A DNA stretch of 52,791 nt. Origin: Myxococcota bacterium (GTDB lineage: Bacteria > Myxococcota_A > Bradymonadia > UBA7976 > UBA1532). Of this stretch, positions 1 to 8,293 are shown one piece after another. The notes beneath the pieces are model-generated. The model had not been told where the DNA came from. It worked only from the letters and a program-made list of their open reading frames with translations, and searched no databases. The stretch lies in assembly GCA_023150895.1 (NCBI GenBank), contig JAKLJY010000055.1:1-52791 (forward strand), written 5' to 3'. The translations under genes were made by a program, and so were the position numbers. How positions within the stretch are numbered: position 1 is the stretch's first letter; each line of letters begins with the position of its first letter.

Positions 1-258
1 GCCGCCGGTGCTGCCGCCCGCGTTCCCGCCGGTGCTGCCGCCCGCGTTCCCGCCGGTGCTGCCGCCCGCGTTCCCGCCGGTGTTGCCGCCCGGCCCGGCG
101 TCGCCCGTGACGTCGCCGCCGGTCTGTGCGTCCTGGCGGGTGCCGCCGTTGCCCTCGCCGCCGCCGGCCGGGGTTCCGCCCCCGCCACCACCGCCGCCGC
201 TCTCGCCGCAGGCCATGAGGGCCAGCGAGGCCACGAGCACCTTGGTCATCTGATTCAT
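1..258 (-). CDS. Gly-rich repeat lipoprotein, N-terminal part (runs off window)
   Basis: The first 86 residues of a lipoprotein are visible; the 3' end lies outside the window. The ATG at 258 is preceded on the minus strand by AAGGGGAG at a good distance; a second in-frame ATG at 249 is the alternative. A short hydrophobic signal peptide ends in LMAC, a type II signal peptidase lipobox, so the mature protein should be lipid-anchored. After the cysteine comes a Gly-rich linker and then repeats of GGNAGGST that are still running at the window edge. Such linkers follow the lipobox in other proteins of this window (RCC1 protein, MopE-like protein), so a globular domain probably follows. No function can be given. 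Confidence 0.75.
   Translation of the reverse strand, partial: MNQMTKVLVASLALMACGESGGGGGGGGTPAGGGEGNGGTRQDAQTGGDVTGDAGPGGNTGGNAGGSTGGNAGGSTGGNAGGSTGG
4..75. repeat. Three identical 24-bp tandem repeats
   Basis: Three exact copies of a 24-bp unit lie at 4-27, 28-51 and 52-75, inside the lipoprotein gene, where they encode GGNAGGST on the minus strand. The array may continue beyond the window edge. The unit is a multiple of three, so copy-number change would lengthen or shorten the linker without a frameshift. Confidence 0.85.
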
Positions 259-375
259 GAAACGTCTCCCCTTCGTCGCGTCTCGAACCGGGTCCGGTCA
301 GGAAAATCCATACGCTGCGGGCACGCGGCCCTGGCCCGACCTTACGGCAAACGAGGGGGGTGAATAAAGACCGGG

Positions 376-2289
376 TCAGCCAGCACGCACCATGAGTGCA
401 GTGACGAGCTGTGCGAACCCCGCCGGATCGGGCAGCGGCGACCCCTCGGCGAGCAGCGCCTGGCCGTGCAGCAGGCGGGCGAAGTCCGTGAGCACGGGGT
501 CGTCGGCGTCGGCCTCGAAGCGGGCCCGCATGCGCGCCAGGATGGCGTGATCCGCGTTGACCTCGAGGATGCGCTTCTGCCGCGGCAGCTCGCTGACCCC
601 CTGGGTGGCCTTGAGCAGACGCTCGAGGCGGGGGCTCATGTCCTCCTCGTCGCCGACGAGGCAGGCCGCCGACGTCGTCAGGCGGCTCGAAACGCGGACC
701 TCCTTCACGTCGGCATCGAGCACGGCCTGGATGCGCGACAGCAGCGTGGCGTTCTCGGTCTGTTTCGCCTTGCGGGCCTCCTCGGCGGCGAGCTTCTCGG
801 TCTCGGTGCCGAGCTCGACCTCGCCCTTGCCGACGGACTGCAGCTTCTTGCCTTCGTACTCCGTCAGGTGGTCGACGAGCAGCTCGTCCACCGGATCGGT
901 CAGAAACAGGACCTCGTACCCCTTGGCCAGGAACGCCTCGAGGTGCGGCGACTTCTCGAGCACCGCCCGGGACTCGCCCGTGGCGTAGTAGATCGCGTCC
1001 TGCCCGCTCTCCTCCTTGATGCGCCCGACGTACTCCTTCAGCGACGTCGGCGCCGTCGCGTCGGCGCTGCTCTGGAACCACAGGAGGTCCTTGAGCTTGT
1101 CGGCGTTGTCGGGGTCCATGGCGAGGCCCTCTTTCAGGACCTTGCCGAAGGTGTCCCAGAACTTCGCGTAGCGCGTGCGGTCCTCGGTCTTGATCTTCTC
1201 GAGGGTGTCCAGGACCTTCTTGACGACGCGTTTGCGAATCTGACCGACGCGGCGGTCGTTCTGCAGGATCTCCCGCGAGACGTTGAGCGAGAGATCGGGC
1301 GAGTCGACGACGCCCTTCACGAACCGCAGGTAGTCGGGCAGAAGCTCCTCGCACCGCTCCATGATGAGGACGCGGTTGACGTAGAGCTGCAACCCGAACT
1401 TCTGCTCGCGGTAGTACAGGTCGAACGGCGGGCGGCTCGGGATGAAAAGGAGCGCCTGATACTCGAACGTGCCCTCCGCCTTGAGCGTCAGCGTCTCGTA
1501 GGGCGCCTCCCAGTCGTGGGCGACGTGTTTGTAGAACTCGGCGTACTCCTCCGCCGTCACGTCGCCCTGCGAGCGCGTCCAGATGGCCTTCTGCGAGTTG
1601 AGGGTGCTGTCGCCGAGGCGAATCGGCCAGGTGACGAAGTCCGAGTACTTCTTCACGACGCGGCGGATCTCATAGTCCTGCGTGAAGTCCGGCAGACCGT
1701 TCTCCGCGTCGGCCGGACGCAGGTGCAGCGTGACGCTCGTGCCGTGCGTTTCGCGCTCCGCGTCGCCGACGGTGAACGTGCCATCGCCGGTGCTCGTCCA
1801 ACGCGTCGCCGGGGCATCCGCCGCCGTGCCGGCCCGGCGGGTGACGACCTCGACCCGGTCGGCGGCCATGAAGGCCGAGTAGAACCCGACGCCGAACTGA
1901 CCGATGAGGGCGGCGGTCTCGTTCCCGTCGGGCGTGCCTTCGCGGGCCTCCTTCAGGCGCTGCGCAAACTCGCGGGTACCCGACCGGGCGATGGTGCCGA
2001 GGTTCTGGATGACCTCGGCCCGGGTCATGCCGATGCCGTTGTCGTGCAGCGTGAGCGTACGGGCGTCCTTGTCGACCTCGAGCCGGATCTCGCCTTCGTT
2101 GCCGGTCGCGAGGGCGCCCTTCAGCGCCTCGTCGGTCAGCGTCTCGTAGCGAAGTTTGTCGAGCGCGTCGCTCGCGTTGGAGATCAGCTCCCGGAGGAAG
2201 ATCTCCTTGTGGGAGTAGAGCGAGTGGATCATCAGATCCAGCAGTTCGCGGGCCTCGGACTTGAAAACGTGCGTCTCGGTGGCGGACAT
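376..2289 (-). CDS. htpG: Chaperone protein HtpG (Hsp90)
   Basis: A 637-residue bacterial Hsp90: a dimeric ATP-driven cytosolic chaperone for client-protein maturation. The GHKL ATPase domain shows NASD at 38-41, DNGIGM at 83-88 and the lid motif GQFGVGFYSAF at 130-140. The middle domain contains the SLNVSREILQ stretch usual in HtpG, and the length is that of the family. The frame is open further upstream (15 more residues), but the ATG at 2289 has AGGAG six bases upstream and gives the typical HtpG start MSATETHVFKSEA. It is transcribed away from the carbonic-anhydrase operon; the divergent gap is only 71 bases, so the promoters must be close together. Confidence 0.97.
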   Translation of the reverse strand: MSATETHVFKSEARELLDLMIHSLYSHKEIFLRELISNASDALDKLRYETLTDEALKGALATGNEGEIRLEVDKDARTLTLHDNGIGMTRAEVIQNLGTIARSGTREFAQRLKEAREGTPDGNETAALIGQFGVGFYSAFMAADRVEVVTRRAGTAADAPATRWTSTGDGTFTVGDAERETHGTSVTLHLRPADAENGLPDFTQDYEIRRVVKKYSDFVTWPIRLGDSTLNSQKAIWTRSQGDVTAEEYAEFYKHVAHDWEAPYETLTLKAEGTFEYQALLFIPSRPPFDLYYREQKFGLQLYVNRVLIMERCEELLPDYLRFVKGVVDSPDLSLNVSREILQNDRRVGQIRKRVVKKVLDTLEKIKTEDRTRYAKFWDTFGKVLKEGLAMDPDNADKLKDLLWFQSSADATAPTSLKEYVGRIKEESGQDAIYYATGESRAVLEKSPHLEAFLAKGYEVLFLTDPVDELLVDHLTEYEGKKLQSVGKGEVELGTETEKLAAEEARKAKQTENATLLSRIQAVLDADVKEVRVSSRLTTSAACLVGDEEDMSPRLERLLKATQGVSELPRQKRILEVNADHAILARMRARFEADADDPVLTDFARLLHGQALLAEGSPLPDPAGFAQLVTALMVRAG

Positions 2290-2360
2290 CGGGTGCTCCT
2301 GTCGGGGCAGTTCGGTATCGTTGCGGCGCCACACCTTAAACCCCGCGACCCGGACTGCAA

Positions 2361-2924
2361 GTGACCGTTCAGACCGTTCTGCCCCCGTACCTCGAAGCCT
2401 TCGACGGGTTCGTCCCCGAGATCGACCCGACCGTGTTCGTCCACCGGACGGCCGCCGTCATCGGCCGCGTGCGCATCGGCGCGGACGCCAGCATCTGGCC
2501 GCACGTCACCCTGCGCGGCGACGAGGGCGAGATCGAGGTCGGCCCCGCGACGAACATTCAGGACAACAGCGTCGTGCACATGACCGGCGGGCAATCGCAC
2601 AGCCGCATCGGCGCGCGCATCACCATCGGGCACGCCTGCATCATTCACGGCTGCATCATCGAGGACGACTGCCTCATCGGCATGGGCAGCACCATCCTGG
2701 ACAACGCGGTCATCGGCCGTGGCAGCTACATCGGCGCCGGCACGCTCATTCCGGGCAACAAGGTCATCCCCCCGGGCTCGTTCGTCTTCGGCAATCCGTT
2801 CAAGATCCACCGGCCCGTCAACGCACGCGACACGGCCTGGATCGACTACGCTTGGCGACACTACCGCGAGGTCGCGGCGAAGTACCGCGGCGTCACGCCC
2901 ATCCCGGCGGGGCCCCGCCCGTGA
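2361..2924 (+). CDS. Gamma-class carbonic anhydrase family protein
   Basis: A 187-residue left-handed beta-helix protein of the gamma carbonic anhydrase / YrdA family, cytosolic and expected to be trimeric. Hexapeptide repeats cover most of the chain. The three histidines that bind metal in this family are present as H73 (SVVHMT), H91 (TIGHAC) and H96 (IIHGC), together with R52, D54, Q67 and D68 of the same network, so the metal site looks intact. Reversible CO2 hydration is possible, but many YrdA-type members show little activity. The start is GTG. It opens an operon in which its TGA overlaps the GTG of the next gene. Confidence 0.85.
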   Translation: MTVQTVLPPYLEAFDGFVPEIDPTVFVHRTAAVIGRVRIGADASIWPHVTLRGDEGEIEVGPATNIQDNSVVHMTGGQSHSRIGARITIGHACIIHGCIIEDDCLIGMGSTILDNAVIGRGSYIGAGTLIPGNKVIPPGSFVFGNPFKIHRPVNARDTAWIDYAWRHYREVAAKYRGVTPIPAGPRP

Positions 2925-3910
2925 TCACGCGCCTGCGCGCGGCCGGCACGCAACTGCGCAAGACCGTCGGTGGCAAGTTCGTCATCGGCAGCTTCTCCGG
3001 TCTGTCGAAGCTCGGGGGCCTGACGCCGCTGGCCAACCCGCGCCTGCACGGCGTCGAGGTCGCCCGAGACATCCCCTACGTCGAGGACGGCAACCCGCAT
3101 CACACGCTCGACGTGTATCGGCCCCGCGACCTGCGCGGGCCGGCGCCGGTGATCGTGTATTGCCACGGGGGCGCGTTCCAGTTCCTGTCGAAAGACACCC
3201 ACTGGCTCATGGGGCTGCTGTTCGCGCGCCGGGGCTACGTCGTCTTCAACCTCAACTACCGCCTCGCGCCCAAAGACAAGTTCCCGGCCGCGCTGGAGGA
3301 CGCCTGCCGCGCGACGCTGTGGGTCCGCGAACACTGTCGGGCCTACGGCGGCGACCCCGAGCGTCTCATTGCCGCCGGCGAGTCGGCCGGTGGCAACCTC
3401 GCCGCCGCGCTCATGGTCGCGACGTGTTATCCGCGGCCCGAGCCCTATGCCCGCGCGCTCTGGGACGCCGACGTCCGGTTCCGGGCCGTGCTGCCCGCCT
3501 GTGGCATGTTGCAGGTCACCGATCCGGAGCGATTCGGCCGCCGCCGCAAGCTCTCGCCGTTCCTGCTCGACCGGCTCGTGGAGTGTTCTCACGGTTACCT
3601 GCCCGAGGGCGCCCCACCGCAGGCCGTCGAACTGGCCGATCCGCTGCTCGTCATCGAGCGCGGCCCGCCGGAGCGCCCCTTTCCGCCGGTCTTCACGTTC
3701 GCCGGCACCGCGGACCCGCTGCTCGACGACACTCGGCGCCTGAAGCGCGCCCTCGACGCGCACGGCGCCCGATGCGAAGCCCGTTACTACCGCGGCGGGG
3801 TCCATGCCTTCCACGCGCTCGTCTGGGATCCCAACGCCCGGCAGGCGTGGCGCGACAAGCTCGGCCTGCTCGAACACTGGCTCGCCGAACACCCGGGGTT
3901 GATTGCATGA
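2921..3910 (+). CDS. Alpha/beta hydrolase, HSL-type esterase/lipase
   Basis: A 329-residue hydrolase of the hormone-sensitive-lipase group. The oxyanion-hole motif HGGAF is at 82-86 and the nucleophile elbow GESAGG at 153-158 (Ser155). The Asp in GTADPLL (about D265) and the His in GGVHAF (about H295) complete a credible triad. There is no signal peptide, so it is probably cytosolic; the first 45 residues look like a cap region. The start is GTG, overlapping the stop of the carbonic anhydrase gene (GTGA), and its own stop overlaps the next ATG (ATGA), so the three genes are probably translationally coupled. The substrate, probably a short-chain ester, cannot be told from sequence. Confidence 0.85.
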   Translation: MITRLRAAGTQLRKTVGGKFVIGSFSGLSKLGGLTPLANPRLHGVEVARDIPYVEDGNPHHTLDVYRPRDLRGPAPVIVYCHGGAFQFLSKDTHWLMGLLFARRGYVVFNLNYRLAPKDKFPAALEDACRATLWVREHCRAYGGDPERLIAAGESAGGNLAAALMVATCYPRPEPYARALWDADVRFRAVLPACGMLQVTDPERFGRRRKLSPFLLDRLVECSHGYLPEGAPPQAVELADPLLVIERGPPERPFPPVFTFAGTADPLLDDTRRLKRALDAHGARCEARYYRGGVHAFHALVWDPNARQAWRDKLGLLEHWLAEHPGLIA

Positions 3911-5436
3911 ACCGCCCATTCCCCTGGCTCCTGATGGCCGTCGGTCTGACGGCCTGCGGCGCCGAAGACGCGACGAACGAACCGGCGCCGGATGCCACCG
4001 TGCCCGCGCCGGACGCCCTCGAAAGCGACGCGGGCGCGGTCGCTCCCGACGCGGATGCAGGCTCTCCCGACGCCGGCGACGACCCGCCCGACGCCGGCGA
4101 CGACTCGCCCGACGCCGGCGCGCCCCCGCCGCCCGCGCTCGCCCTGGCCGCTGCCGAGGTCACGGCGGCCGTCACCCCCTGGGTCGAAGCCGGCTGGCTG
4201 CCCGCCGCCTCCATGGCGCTCATCGTCGGCGAACACACACACTTCCTCGACTTCGGCGAGGTCTCGGCCGCCCGGCCGGAGCGCCCGACCCCCGACGCCC
4301 TCTACGCCATCGGCTCGGTGAGCAAGACGTTCACCGGGCTGCTGCTCGCGGACGCGGTCGAGCGCGGCGAACACACCCTCGACACACCGCTGCAGGCGCT
4401 GCTGCCCGAGGGGGTCACGGCGCCGACGTTCGAGGGCGCGGGCATCGCGCTATCACACCTGACGACACACACCTCCGCCCTGCCCCGGGACGCCGTGGAC
4501 CCGGACACCCCCGAGCCCCGGTGGTACGCCGACTTCACCCTCGACAACCTGTGGACGTGGCTCGCGGGGGTCTCATTGGACCGCGCCCCGGGGGCCGAAC
4601 TCGAATACAGCAACGCGGGCACGGGTCTGCTCGGGCAGGTGCTCGCGTGGGCCGCGCAGACCGACTACGAGACCCTGCTGCACGACCGCGTGACGGGGCC
4701 GCTCGCGCTGCCGGACACCCTCGCCGTGCTGGATCCGGACCATGCGGCGGCGTTCGTCCCCGGGCGCGTCGACGAGGTGGAGGTCGAGTATCAGCACCTC
4801 GCCGCGCTGAGCCCGGCGGGCGGGTTCGTCTCTTCGACGCGGGCGATGGCACGGTATCTCCAGTTTCAGACGGGCGCGCGCTCGGGCCCGCTCGACGCCG
4901 CCATCACCCGCGCGCAGACGCCCCTGCGGCCCGCCGGTGACGGCATGCAGATCGCGTACAACTGGTTCGTCCAGACGTCGCCGCGATATGTATTCCACGA
5001 TGGTTCGGTGCCCGGCCACGCGACGAATGTCATCTTCGGCCCCGAGAACGACCTCGGGGTCGTGTTCCTGACCGCCTCGAACACCTACGCGGTGTATCCG
5101 TTGACGAACTTCGCGCTCGCCCGCCTCGCCGGCGTCGAGGTGCCCGCCCCCACCCCGCCCGCCGAGGGGTTCGTCGAGCCCGCCCGCCTCGATGACTACA
5201 CGGGCACCTACACGGTCGGCCCGGCCATGCGGTTCTTCGTCACTCGGTCCGACACACACCTGTCTTTCCGGCTGAGCGGTCAGGAGGCGATTCGGCTCTA
5301 CCCCGACGCCGACGCCGAGGACGCCTTCCACCTGCGCGTCGTCCTCGCCCGCGTGACGTTCGAACGCGACGCCGACGGTGCAGTGTCCCGGTGCGTCCTG
5401 CACCAGAACGGGCAGCGCGTCGCCGGGACGCGGTGA
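3907..5436 (+). CDS. Serine hydrolase lipoprotein, beta-lactamase/class C family
   Basis: A 509-residue lipoprotein. The signal peptide ends in GLTAC (Cys17) and is followed by about 60 residues of Asp/Ala/Pro-rich linker typical of this genome. The catalytic domain, from about residue 80, belongs to the beta-lactamase-related serine hydrolase family (PF00144). It has S137-V-S-K140 (SxxK nucleophile and base), the YSN motif at 234-236 and HDGSVPG at 364-370 in the place of the KTG/HxG box. A C-terminal beta domain (about 420-509) resembles the extra domain of D-aminopeptidase and esterase EstB relatives. Likely a surface or periplasmic esterase, peptidase or penicillin-binding relative rather than a resistance enzyme. 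It is the last gene of the overlapping operon and converges on the nuclease-like gene with only five bases between. Confidence 0.87.
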   Translation: MNRPFPWLLMAVGLTACGAEDATNEPAPDATVPAPDALESDAGAVAPDADAGSPDAGDDPPDAGDDSPDAGAPPPPALALAAAEVTAAVTPWVEAGWLPAASMALIVGEHTHFLDFGEVSAARPERPTPDALYAIGSVSKTFTGLLLADAVERGEHTLDTPLQALLPEGVTAPTFEGAGIALSHLTTHTSALPRDAVDPDTPEPRWYADFTLDNLWTWLAGVSLDRAPGAELEYSNAGTGLLGQVLAWAAQTDYETLLHDRVTGPLALPDTLAVLDPDHAAAFVPGRVDEVEVEYQHLAALSPAGGFVSSTRAMARYLQFQTGARSGPLDAAITRAQTPLRPAGDGMQIAYNWFVQTSPRYVFHDGSVPGHATNVIFGPENDLGVVFLTASNTYAVYPLTNFALARLAGVEVPAPTPPAEGFVEPARLDDYTGTYTVGPAMRFFVTRSDTHLSFRLSGQEAIRLYPDADAEDAFHLRVVLARVTFERDADGAVSRCVLHQNGQRVAGTR

Positions 5437-5441
5437 GGGTT

Positions 5442-6863
5442 TCAGCCACGACCCTCCCGGCGAAGCGCCTCTGCCCGCTTCTCCCGTGAGATGACGCGGA
5501 GCTGATCGTCGAGGTACTGAATCATGACGGCAGGGTCGCGCACCCGAAGCTGATTTGCGGTCAACCAGTAGATGTGGAGCGGCGTGAGGCGGGCCTTCGA
5601 GATCGCCTCGGCCCGCGCCGCCGACGTGATACTCGCTCTCGGAACGATGAAAAGAAGGTGGGTCGCGCCCGTACCTGCCGCGGCCCCGAGTTCACGGTCG
5701 ACGCGGTCGGCGTCGAGGTCGGTATCCGTGTTTTTCACCTGTACATGCCAGCGCTGGTACGCGAATCCGACGCTTCGCTCCGCCGTGAGGTCGACTTCGA
5801 CCGGCAATCGGACTCTCCAGCCCGTGACACTGAGCCCGAGCATCAGGCAAAGATGCACGGCGAGCCGCTCTGCCGCCCGACCGCGTTCGTCGGCCGTCCC
5901 CGAATCGAGGAGAGCGAGTGCATCGCCGATGGATCCGAGTTCACTGAGTGCGTACCCCGCCTGCGACTGGGCGAGAATGCGGCGGATCTGTTCATCGGTC
6001 AGGGCGATTCCGGTGGCCGTCAGGCGAAGTGCGGTTCGTTTACCACCGCGCCCCTGGGACTGTGGGGCAATCTCGATCAGGCCGCGCTCCTCGAGTCGCC
6101 GCACGAACGAACCGAGGTCCTTTGAGGGGATCTTCACGCCGTTGCCGCGAACCTCGGCGAGCTGCCGCACGTCGGGCGCCTCGAGAACCGGCCAGTTCTC
6201 CATGATCGACAGGTGGCGTGCCGCCAGAACGAACTCGAGCTGTCCGGCGTCGAGCCCGAGGAGGTCACTGAATCCGGCACCGACGACAGTTGCGAGCCCG
6301 TCGTCCAGCACGCGATATGGGCCGGCACGACTCATGACCCCCGCGCGCGCGAGCCATGCGCGCATGGACGAAATGCTCTTCTCCGTGGGGTGTCGACCGA
6401 ACGCCTCGTTCAAGGACTCCATCGATAGCCGGCGCCCACTGAGCTCGAATCTCTGAATGGTTTCCACGAGCCGGTATCCGCCGCAGTTCGCCAGAATGTG
6501 CCGCGCGAAGGCGATGTCCCGTTCCTCCGGTCGGCTGCCCAGAATTGCGTCTCCCGCCGGGCTGAGAGAAACCTCGTCGCCGGACCCCACTTCGACGAGA
6601 CCGTAGTTGCGAAGTCCCTGGACGACATGCGAGGCCATGTCCCTGCGGTTCCGGACATTCTCGATGTGGCTCAGGCACCCTCCGGCGATCGCGTCCAGCA
6701 GGTCCGCCTTGTTCTCGACCGCCAAAGCCCTCTCGAGAAGCCAGGTCAGAACGGCATCCTCGCCCATCACCTTCCCGAGAGTGGACGGCGTGAAGTCCGG
6801 GCCATAGGGCACGACGTCGTCCCGTCCGACACTCGACGCAGTCGCATCGCCATCATCGCGCAT
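5442..6863 (-). CDS. Putative restriction endonuclease with Mrr-like C-terminal nuclease motif
   Basis: A 473-residue protein not matched to a named family. The first 320 or so residues look helical with winged-helix character (for example the RRLEERGLIEIAPQ segment). The last 130 residues carry a pattern like the PD-(D/E)xK nucleases of the Mrr group: D358 in LPVEVDL, then Q375-V-K377 in WHVQVKN, followed by strand LLFIVPR. The gene lies divergent to a cytosine-5 DNA methyltransferase, the usual partner of a type II restriction enzyme, and this context is the main reason for the call. The frame is open to a TTG at 6908; I chose the ATG at 6863, although no strong ribosome binding site precedes it. 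By eye, codon use is a little less GC-biased than in the neighbours, which would fit acquisition by transfer. Confidence 0.6.
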   Translation of the reverse strand: MRDDGDATASSVGRDDVVPYGPDFTPSTLGKVMGEDAVLTWLLERALAVENKADLLDAIAGGCLSHIENVRNRRDMASHVVQGLRNYGLVEVGSGDEVSLSPAGDAILGSRPEERDIAFARHILANCGGYRLVETIQRFELSGRRLSMESLNEAFGRHPTEKSISSMRAWLARAGVMSRAGPYRVLDDGLATVVGAGFSDLLGLDAGQLEFVLAARHLSIMENWPVLEAPDVRQLAEVRGNGVKIPSKDLGSFVRRLEERGLIEIAPQSQGRGGKRTALRLTATGIALTDEQIRRILAQSQAGYALSELGSIGDALALLDSGTADERGRAAERLAVHLCLMLGLSVTGWRVRLPVEVDLTAERSVGFAYQRWHVQVKNTDTDLDADRVDRELGAAAGTGATHLLFIVPRASITSAARAEAISKARLTPLHIYWLTANQLRVRDPAVMIQYLDDQLRVISREKRAEALRREGRG

Positions 6864-7033
6864 GTTCACCCACCACACTCCAGACCTGCCGGTTACGACG
6901 CTCGGCAACGTACCGCGTCCGGCGAGGATTGGACAGGCCGTTCCCGAACCGGCTTCGCCACCGCGGGCGACGGACGCGAATCGGAGTGACGCCTGAACGC
7001 ATTTCCAGTAGCGTGCCGCCGAGGAGTCAGGAC

Positions 7034-8278
7034 TTGAAGAAGCCGAGCGTCATCTCCCTGTTCACCGGTGCCGGCGGGCTCGACCTCGGTGTGCACGCGG
7101 CCGGGCTGTCGACGGCCGTCGCGGTCGAAATGGACCGCCGGTGCTGCGAAACCCTGCGCTCGAACGCGGGCCGCAAGTACCCCTGGGCGGTGATCGAACG
7201 CCGGGTCGAAGACGTCCCGACGGCCGAGATTCTGGATGCGGCTCGACTCGGACCCGGTGAGGCGGACCTCCTCGTCGGCGGCCCGCCTTGTCAGCCGTTC
7301 AGCAAGAGCGGCTTCTGGGCTCGGGGCGATTCGGCACGCCTCAGTGACCCGCGGGCGAACACGCTGCGCGAATACCTTCGCGTCCTCGAAGAGACCCGCC
7401 CGCGCGCCTTCCTGCTCGAGAACGTTGCGGGTTTGAACTTCAGCGGGAAGGAAGAAGGCTACCGGTACCTCGTCGACGAAATCGAACAGATCAACCGACG
7501 AACGGGTACCCAGTACGCGGTCTCCTCGCGGGTGCTCAACGCGGCCTGGTATGGCGTGCCGCAGACCCGCGAGCGCATCATCCTCGTCGGGAGCCGCGAT
7601 GGACGGCCATTTCGCTTTCCGGCACCGGGCTTTCGAGACGAGGAGAGCGAGCGCTCGCTTTTCGATCCGATTCCATCTTATCGCAACGCGTGGGACGCCC
7701 TCGGCGACCTCGGACCGCCCTCCGATCTCGATGAACTCGCCGTGCGGGGCCGCTGGGCGGACCTCCTTCCATCCATTCCCGAGGGGGCCAACTACCTGCA
7801 TCACACGAGTCGGGGCGCTGGTCTTCCGCTCTTCGGTTGGCGCCGCCGCTACTGGTCGTTCCTCCTGAAGTTGGCGAAGAATCGCCCTTCATGGACGCTG
7901 ACCGCACAGCCCGGCCCCGCAATCGGACCGTTTCACTGGACTTCGCGGCGACTGTCGCGCCTCGAACTTGCCCGTCTTCAGACATTCCCCGACGGGTACG
8001 GCGTCGTTGGCTCCCTCGCCGACGTCCAACGGCAAATCGGGAACGCGGTTCCGAGTCTTCTCGGTGAGGTTCTGACCCGAGCGATCTGCCGGCAGTTGCT
8101 GGACCTCGACGTCGCGAACGAGCCGACGCTCGTCCCGCCGCATCGCCCCGACCTGCCTGAGCCCGAGCCGATTCTCGCCGTCCCGTCTCGCTTTCACACC
8201 CTCGCCGGCGACCACGAGGCTCACCCGGGAACGGGCAAGGGCTTCGCGGCGCTACGCCGTACCTCGACCGCCGCGTAA
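7034..8278 (+). CDS. DNA (cytosine-5-)-methyltransferase
   Basis: A 414-residue C5-cytosine methyltransferase that transfers a methyl group from S-adenosylmethionine to cytosine in a specific DNA site. The ordered motifs are all visible: SLFTGAGGLDLG (motif I, residues 8-19), GGPPCQPFS (motif IV, catalytic Cys86), ENVAGL (VI), QTRERIILVGSR (VIII) and QIGNAVP (X). The recognition domain lies between VIII and X, and the target cannot be read from it. The frame is open to a TTG at 6929, but the TTG at 7034 has GAGGAG seven bases upstream and puts motif I at the usual distance from the N-terminus. It diverges from the nuclease-like gene across 170 bases that must hold both promoters. Confidence 0.93.
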   Translation: MKKPSVISLFTGAGGLDLGVHAAGLSTAVAVEMDRRCCETLRSNAGRKYPWAVIERRVEDVPTAEILDAARLGPGEADLLVGGPPCQPFSKSGFWARGDSARLSDPRANTLREYLRVLEETRPRAFLLENVAGLNFSGKEEGYRYLVDEIEQINRRTGTQYAVSSRVLNAAWYGVPQTRERIILVGSRDGRPFRFPAPGFRDEESERSLFDPIPSYRNAWDALGDLGPPSDLDELAVRGRWADLLPSIPEGANYLHHTSRGAGLPLFGWRRRYWSFLLKLAKNRPSWTLTAQPGPAIGPFHWTSRRLSRLELARLQTFPDGYGVVGSLADVQRQIGNAVPSLLGEVLTRAICRQLLDLDVANEPTLVPPHRPDLPEPEPILAVPSRFHTLAGDHEAHPGTGKGFAALRRTSTAA

Positions 8279-8293
8279 TTCGTCGAGATCCGC

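Noticed and set aside
466-2364. A 632-codon plus-strand frame opposite htpG
   Set aside because: HtpG is unmistakable on the minus strand along the whole length.
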